Shown one piece after another: positions 58,158 through 64,000 of a stretch of DNA of 64,000 nucleotides. Each line of letters starts with the position of its first letter. The stretch's first letter is position 1. The stretch comes from Ricinus communis (lineage: Eukaryota; Streptophyta; Magnoliopsida; Malpighiales; Euphorbiaceae). A program made the translations under genes and the position numbers. Location: NCBI RefSeq assembly GCF_019578655.1, contig NC_063258.1, positions 13,768,802 to 13,832,801 on the forward strand, given 5' to 3'. The notes under the pieces were generated by a model, which ran no database searches, was not told where the DNA came from, and saw only the letters and a list, made by a program, of their open reading frames with translations.

Positions 58158-59857
58158 AACAAAAACTTGTGCTATTTTTCTTTTTCCTTTTTCTTTTTAT
58201 TCTCTTTCCTTTATTTTATTTTCTTATCTTTTTGCATGATTAGTTTTATGTTATTTCCTTCATTTTTCCTTTCATGTTAATTTATTTTAGTAGAACACTA
58301 TGCTTTGCCATTTCAAAATGAACACTAAGTATGATCTTCAAAGATTATGATGTGCTAGTTATGTGCTACACCCAGTTTTAATTTCTAACACTGTGGACAG
58401 TGTTATACTCAAATGTGGTGTGGGTATCCCTTAATCGTTTAAAAGCAATGATAATGGACCATTCCTAGGATGTTAGGACCTAGGGTTTGCATGACACTCA
58501 AGTTTAGTTTATTCTTTCATAATTAATGACTTAATTCACACACTAGTACTTGATTGTCCCTCCTTATCTTCTGTTCTTGAAAGCAATTTCACTATATTCG
58601 ACATGTCAATTTGGCCGGGTTAAACCGGTGTTACTTGAGTTCCTTGTGGATTACAACCTTTGACTGTGAACTTTGATTATATCAATCTCGTATTTAATTT
58701 ATGTGATGATTCAATTGATAAGTCTTATAACTAATTGCAAACTTTGGCCACTTCAAGCATGAGTTTTTGAACCAAAAAATAATAATTTTGAGCATCCATT
58801 GCACATTATGCTCATGAATTTTCTTGTTTGAGTGTGCATTGTACTTACTTTCTTTTCTAGAACTTGCTCTATAATGCTTGTTGCGGTTACATGAATTTTA
58901 GAATACCTTTAGATGATTTAGGCAACTTAGGATTTCACTACATTTGGCCAAAAAGCCTACCCTCTGTTTCCATTAGTCAGCCAGTTTGAGCCGTAACCTT
59001 TCCTTCATAATTTATACCTAATCACTACGTATACACCATTCTTTACATCTGTCTTTCCTTTCACCCTATATACTGAGTAATTATGTGTTATGTTTCTTCA
59101 TTTATAGGATCATAGTGCCTAACATTGTTTTAGTTCACTTAATCATTTCAGTCATTCTTTGATGCTCCTTTCAATCCAAATTGGATCTTTATTCTTATTG
59201 TTTATGTCAATAACCACAGCAGCCCCTATATAAGCTGTTGTAATATATATACATAGTATATATATAAAAAAAAAAGAGAAGAAATATATAGAAAAAAAAA
59301 GAAAGAAAGAAAAAAAATTATGACCTACTTCTTAGCATTTAGCTCTTCTGAATCTAACTCTTGTGAGCATTCTTTACTTCAAATAAGGCTTAGTGAATAC
59401 TTTTATTGTTTAGCACTTAGTTCTTGAATCAATTAAGTGCATAATTTTTCCAGTATACTTTACACTTCTATCCAAATATTCATACCTTTACCTCAGCCTC
59501 ATTATAACCCTTGAAAAGACCCTTTGATTTTGGTATTCAATTATTCGCGGTAGCAAATATGAGATTTATGAGCAAGCTTATGGTAAACAGGTTTTGTGCA
59601 ATTGCATTGAGGGAATTTTCTTATTTACCTGTAAAAACTGAGTGATTTGAGAGATTCCTTTAATGCTGATTTGTTATGTAGGTTATGTTTCAAGATGATC
59701 TCATTATAATTCTTTCTTAAATTGTATAACTTGTTAGTTACTTGAGTTTCATTCTTTATATGTTGAATAGGGTTGAGTTGTGAACTTTATCATGGATTCT
59801 GAGGGGTGATTGTTGCTTGTGAATGTATTGAGTTATTGATTACTTGAGGACAAGCAA
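58158..59857 (+). other. Athila-A 3' non-coding region
   Basis: No gene. Holds the hairpin and purine tract at 58387-58425, a (TA)n stretch (about 59243-59266) and an A/G run (59267-59318). Text is collinear with 5814-7482 reversed. Confidence 0.75.
58387..58425 (+). promoter_or_regulatory. Hairpin plus second purine tract, Athila-A
   Basis: ACACTG-TGGA-CAGTGT is a perfect stem, followed by CTCAAATGTGGTGTGGGT. Compared with 7239-7275 the first arm differs, but pairing is kept. Confidence 0.65.
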
Positions 59858-59878
59858 AAGCTTAAGTGTGGGGTGATT
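59858..59878 (+). promoter_or_regulatory. Polypurine tract of Athila-A
   Basis: AAGCTTAAGTGTGGGGTGATT immediately before the 3' LTR, preceded by 'acttgaggacaagc'. Confidence 0.9.
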
Positions 59879-61352
59879 TAATAGGCATCATATTATACAT
59901 ATTTACATTCCCAATTGTTTACATTCTTGTGCATAATTATCTCATTTTATGCTAGAATCACCTGTCTTTTGGTTCCTTTCACATTTCAGGTCAATATCGA
60001 AGGACATTATCAACAATCAAGGGAAATACGCGCAACTACAGACTAGAATCCATCAAATTGAGCAACGACTTGCATTCTGAGGTTGAGCACGGCCTGAACT
60101 CCGGCCAAGCTAAATTGCCAAGTAGCTACCCCCAAGAGTGCCATTTTGGCACGATTTTCGTAGCCACCACAGCCTCCACCACGGCCCGTGGTGGCTCAGC
60201 ACCGTCTAGGGCTTGGCTTGGAAGAGGTTAACAGAACTGAATGCGCAGGTTCAGCACGGCCTGGACTCTGCCCGTGGTGATCAGCACATGCTTGACCACG
60301 GCCGTGCTGAAGGGACTATATAGGCAAAAACGATTTGGTGAATTAGGGTTCGATTTTCTGACTTGATTTCAATTATACAAACTCAAATCATTTGTTTCTA
60401 GACCTCAATTGTCGACTTTGGGAGATCAATTTCATCAATTGAAGGAAGGATTACACTTGTTTCAACATCAATTTGAAGATCAAGGCAAGATTTGGGAGCA
60501 TTCAAGAGGCAAATTAGGGTTTGCTATTCTGAATTGGAAAATTAGGGTTTCCCATCCAACTTATTAGAGAAGGGTGTACATGCCTTTAGCTTACTTTTCT
60601 GATGTTATTCCTTATTTTGTGATGCTTATTAGTATGAGTAGCTAAATTGTTGAACCCAATTGGGGCTCCTATGTTGTTGGATTGATCTTAATGTTATGAG
60701 ATTGTGATTGTCAATTCTTGATTCTTCTTGCTTTTATTATTAATGAGAAGACACTTTATTCACGAGACGTTGTGAATTATGGAATTTAGATTGCTTTATG
60801 TAATTGAAAGATTCATTTAGTAATCAGAAAATTGAATAGCAAGAACTAGTTAATAATCACTTAGAGATAAGGGTAATTGACTAACCGGATTAAGAATTAA
60901 CCAAAGCTTAATAGAGCGGGTTAAACCTTAATGCTAATCGAATAATCGATTGTTAGGAAGAGATTCCAACTTTAGGTTATTAATTTTAGGAATTCGGCTA
61001 TCTCGAGAGGGAGACCAAATTCAGTTAAGACTTCATATAAGGGTAATTGCAATGATAATCAATTTAATCTCTATCTTCACTAAAATCCAATTAAGTTAGG
61101 ACCCCTAGGGTTTGCTTTTCCTTCGAGAGTTTTCCTAAATCCTTTCAAATAAGTTGACATTTAATTAATTGTTTGTTCATAATTAATCATAGAATAACAC
61201 TTCATTGATTTCTTTAGGTTAGATAATATAAGACGCTACAGTAGGTCTAGGTTCACCCTTTCCCGAGAATACAACCTTGATACTCACCATTTATGCTAGC
61301 TACAATCTATAGGTTCACTGCCTTAGATTGTAGCTATGTAAATAGCATATCA
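59879..61352 (+). repeat. Athila-A 3' LTR
   Basis: 1,474 bp, first dinucleotide TA (TG in the 5' LTR), ending CATATCA. TATATA box at 60317-60322; GC-rich cluster at 60080-60310. Collinear throughout with 51186-52647. Confidence 0.93.
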
Positions 61353-61357
61353 AGAAT

Positions 61358-61758
61358 TAACTCCAAAATAATCAATATTCAACAACTCCCTTTATATAGA
61401 AATTCGTACTAGCTTATATAGGCCTTAAAGAAATTTAATTCTATAATGATAAGGAAGCAAATAAAAATAATACTAGGAATAGAACTCCTAAACTAAAAGG
61501 ATAACTTAAAACAAGACTCCTAACTATTAAAAGACTTCTTTAAATGAACAAAATGCCTAAAATTTGTCCAACCCAAGCCCATATAATAACATGATAATTA
61601 GGCTTAAATAACATGTGATATGTGGCCCATTTTTGAATATTGGACTCCAAATAGCTTGACTTGCTTATCTTGGGTTTATCTTGTCTTAGTCATGTCTCCA
61701 TATGTTGGATTGAGTTGATAAGAGTATCTTAAGGCCCATTGTTTTGATTAAGCCCAAT
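61358..61758 (-). repeat. Gypsy LTR-like host sequence right of Athila-A
   Basis: Continuation of 50956-51185. Shares 'gcccaa', 'ggactcc' and 'gactcctaact' type text with 22905-23885. No gene. Confidence 0.55.
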
Positions 61759-64000
61759 CCCACATAGACTTATCACTTACGTCCTTCCTTTCTTATGTGT
61801 TCTTTATCGACCCTTGTGTTTAAGTCAATTCGATTTGATCCTTTCACAGACTGTATGGAAGAGAATAAAGAACTTGTGATTTCTTTCCTTATCGGATCTA
61901 AAATCCCACCTATGTTCTCATTCAGTTTGTTTCTTTTGTTCCACTAAATTTAATCTCAGTCTAGTTTGATGTTTTGGTTTTATTTGGGGAGCATAAATAC
62001 GAGAGTTGATTAAAAGCGCATGGAAGGCAATCATAAGCACTGATACAATGCTTGGACAAATGCAAGAAAGAAAATTAGATGATCGAGTATTGATATCATT
62101 ATCGGAATAAAAGCGAATGTATCTTTTGGAGGAAAGAGACAACGCCGAGAATCGAGGCACACCCTAATGTTCCAATTCGGGATTTGCACCATTGTGATTT
62201 GAATCATTGCATGTTTTCTAGGAACTAGGACTCCTAATGACACAAGGATTGGCATAAGGAATCATGGGAATGCAATTGACAAGCTTGACTGATGGCATTA
62301 GGGCGTGATTTGATGATCTAGCAAGACGAGACATCCACACGCGTAAGGGAGAAATCATGTTGCTTTTGATTAATCCAAGGGGAATGGGTACATTTTTATG
62401 TTTGGGACATATATAATTATGTCATTTGGGTGACGGGGTGTTATTAGGTATGGCCACACGAGTCTTCATAAGTCCACAAAGGTCTTGAAAGAACCCATAA
62501 CTTATTTCTCTGCAAGGTAGGAAACTAAAATAATATGCTCACTAGCCTTAAATGGAAAAGTCATCATTCCACAAGAAGAAGAAACTAGAAGATACATATG
62601 AATAAATAAATAAATAAAGACGAATAAGCTAAAGTCAAATCAAGAATGAGAGAGGAGTTGACTGGCCAACAACTCTCGTGGTCTCAAGTTTCATGAGCTA
62701 GCTTAATGAAGATAAGAGAAAGTTACTGTGGGCCTACCTAATAACATTCTGGTCCAAATTACATCATTATGTGCAACCCAAACATCAAAATATGCACATT
62801 CTCGCTTAGATTAATTGAAAGTAACATGATTTCTCCATCACAGCTTGGATTTGCATCTCGTCCTGCTTGATCATTAAGTCATGCTCCAATGCCACCGGTG
62901 AGGCTTGTCAATTATGTTCCGTGATTCCTTAACCGGAAACAAGGTTAATTTTTGTGGATGTACTAATAATACTCGGCCCAATTTACTTCATTATATGCCT
63001 CTTAAACATCAACACAAGCATTCTCGCTTGGATTAATTGAACAACATGATTTCTCCATCACATGCTTGGATTTGCATCTCATCCTGCTTGATCATCAAGT
63101 CACCCTCTAATGCCATCGGTGAAGCTTATCAATTATGTTCCTATAGTTCCTTAACCGAAACAAGGTTAATTTCACGTGGGCATACCTTATAACACTATGG
63201 CCTAATTTACTTCATTTTATGCCTCTTAAACATCAAAACACGTGCATTTCTACTTATATTAATCGAAAGTAGCATGATTTCTCCTTTAGGACTGTGGATT
63301 TGCATCTCGTGCTGCTTGATCATCAATTTACGCCTCAATACCACCGATCAAGCTTGACAATTTCATTCTCATGATTCTTAAATAATCAAGCAGGAGGAGA
63401 GATAAATCCATGCTCGTAAGGGAGAAATCATGTTATTTTCAATTAATCCAAGCGTTGCTAGGCCCATGCTAATTTTCCATTATTTTTGTTAAATTCGCTC
63501 ATCAAATTTGGGATGATGAGAGTTGTTGCCTAGTCAACTACTCTCTGGTTCTTGATTTGGCTTTAGTTTATCCAGATTTCCTTATCGATTTATTCAAATT
63601 TATCTTATAGTTTCTTTTTTTTATGGAATGAGGGTTTTAAAATATAAAAATGCATGCTACTTTAGGCAAGTTAGCATATTATTTCAATGTAATAACTTGC
63701 GGGAAATCAAGTTATCAGTTCTTTTAAGAACTTTACGAACTTATAAACAATCACGTTAGTGAACATAGACTTATCGCTCACGTCCTTTTATTCTTTTGTG
63801 CTCTTTATCTGCCCTTATGTTTAAATGAATTTGATTTGATCCTTACGCTTAGTTTTATAAAAGAGAACAAAAAACTTATGATTTCTTTCCTTATTTGATC
63901 CAAAATCTTACCTATTTTCTCATTTTGTTTGTTTTTTTTATGCATCTCTTTCTAATCTCTGTCCAATATAATGGTTTTATTTTATTTAGGCAGCATAAGT
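61759..64000. repeat. F1 repeats, direct-inverted-direct, with 220-bp subrepeats
   Basis: Plus at 61759-62458, minus at 62459-63375, plus from 63376 to the window end. The minus part has three ~220-bp tandem subunits, seen at 'tgatttctccatcac' 62827 and 63048 and 'tgatttctccttta' 63274. Recurring frames at 61918-62255. Same architecture as 48511-50955. Confidence 0.75.

Larger units (their letters stand above)
51186..61352 (+). mobile_element. Athila-A element lacking RT, RNase H and integrase
   Basis: 10,167 bp flanked by AGAAT on both sides (51181-51185 and 61353-61357). Order: 5' LTR, tRNA-Asp primer site, broken gag, protease, conserved pol-end hairpins, GC-rich spacer, post-pol ORF, hairpin with second purine tract, polypurine tract, 3' LTR. 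The reverse transcriptase to integrase segment is missing without trace. The unoccupied relative at 34262-34380 supports the boundaries. By eye the LTRs differ at roughly 5-8% of positions, mostly transitions, so insertion is not recent. Confidence 0.93.

Overview
This window looks like nuclear, gene-poor heterochromatin from a flowering plant, probably a eudicot. It is AT-rich and built almost entirely from broken and nested Ty3/gypsy LTR retrotransposons. Supporting signs are Athila-type elements (tRNA-Asp-like primer site, conserved polypurine tract, large open region after pol), chromovirus-like gypsy pol fragments with tRNA-iMet primer sites, and a fragment of plant mitochondrial DNA carrying the start of atp1. 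I found no host gene. Nearly every reading frame belongs to a mobile element or is a by-product of repeats.

Layout. 1-1109 is an Athila-C LTR (minus strand). 1440-3467 is a decayed gypsy pol, followed by an unclassified high-copy repeat that I call F1. 4322-9586 is the 3' half of an Athila-A element (minus): LTR, polypurine tract, non-coding region and post-pol ORF. 9587-11987 is a chromovirus-type LTR plus primer site, abruptly joined to Athila-B pol at about 12022. Athila-B runs on to its 3' LTR (16806-22160), which is split by an Athila-C insertion (17322-21194) with a GCTAA target duplication. 22161-25148 holds minus-strand gypsy LTR pieces. 25149-27098 is F1 in tandem. 27099-31775 is a nearly full-length but heavily broken gypsy element. 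31776-35770 is a patchwork of F1 and LTR fragments. 35890-36862 is a second gypsy PR/RT fragment that runs into the main novelty.

36863-41389 is a 4.5-kb satellite array of 39-bp monomers arranged in an 11-monomer (429-bp) higher-order unit. It is followed by mitochondrial DNA (41390-42594) that contains an inverted 160-bp piece of the same satellite. The broken monomer at the array edge and the inverted piece complement each other, so I infer a roughly 930-bp inversion. 42595-43668 is gypsy integrase. 44142-48510 is a minus-strand chromovirus-type LTR holding nested Athila-D and gypsy LTR pieces.

48511-64000 is F1 (direct and inverted, with 220-bp internal tandem repeats) around the best-preserved element, Athila-A at 51186-61352. 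That element has two LTRs of about 1.47 kb, an AGAAT target duplication and a tRNA-Asp-type primer site. It also has broken gag, an intact protease ORF, no RT/RNase H/integrase, and a post-pol ORF. A related unoccupied target sequence is visible at 34270-34380.

None of these elements could transpose alone, because every pol region is interrupted or missing. Elements that keep primer sites, polypurine tracts and LTR promoters could only have moved using proteins supplied in trans.
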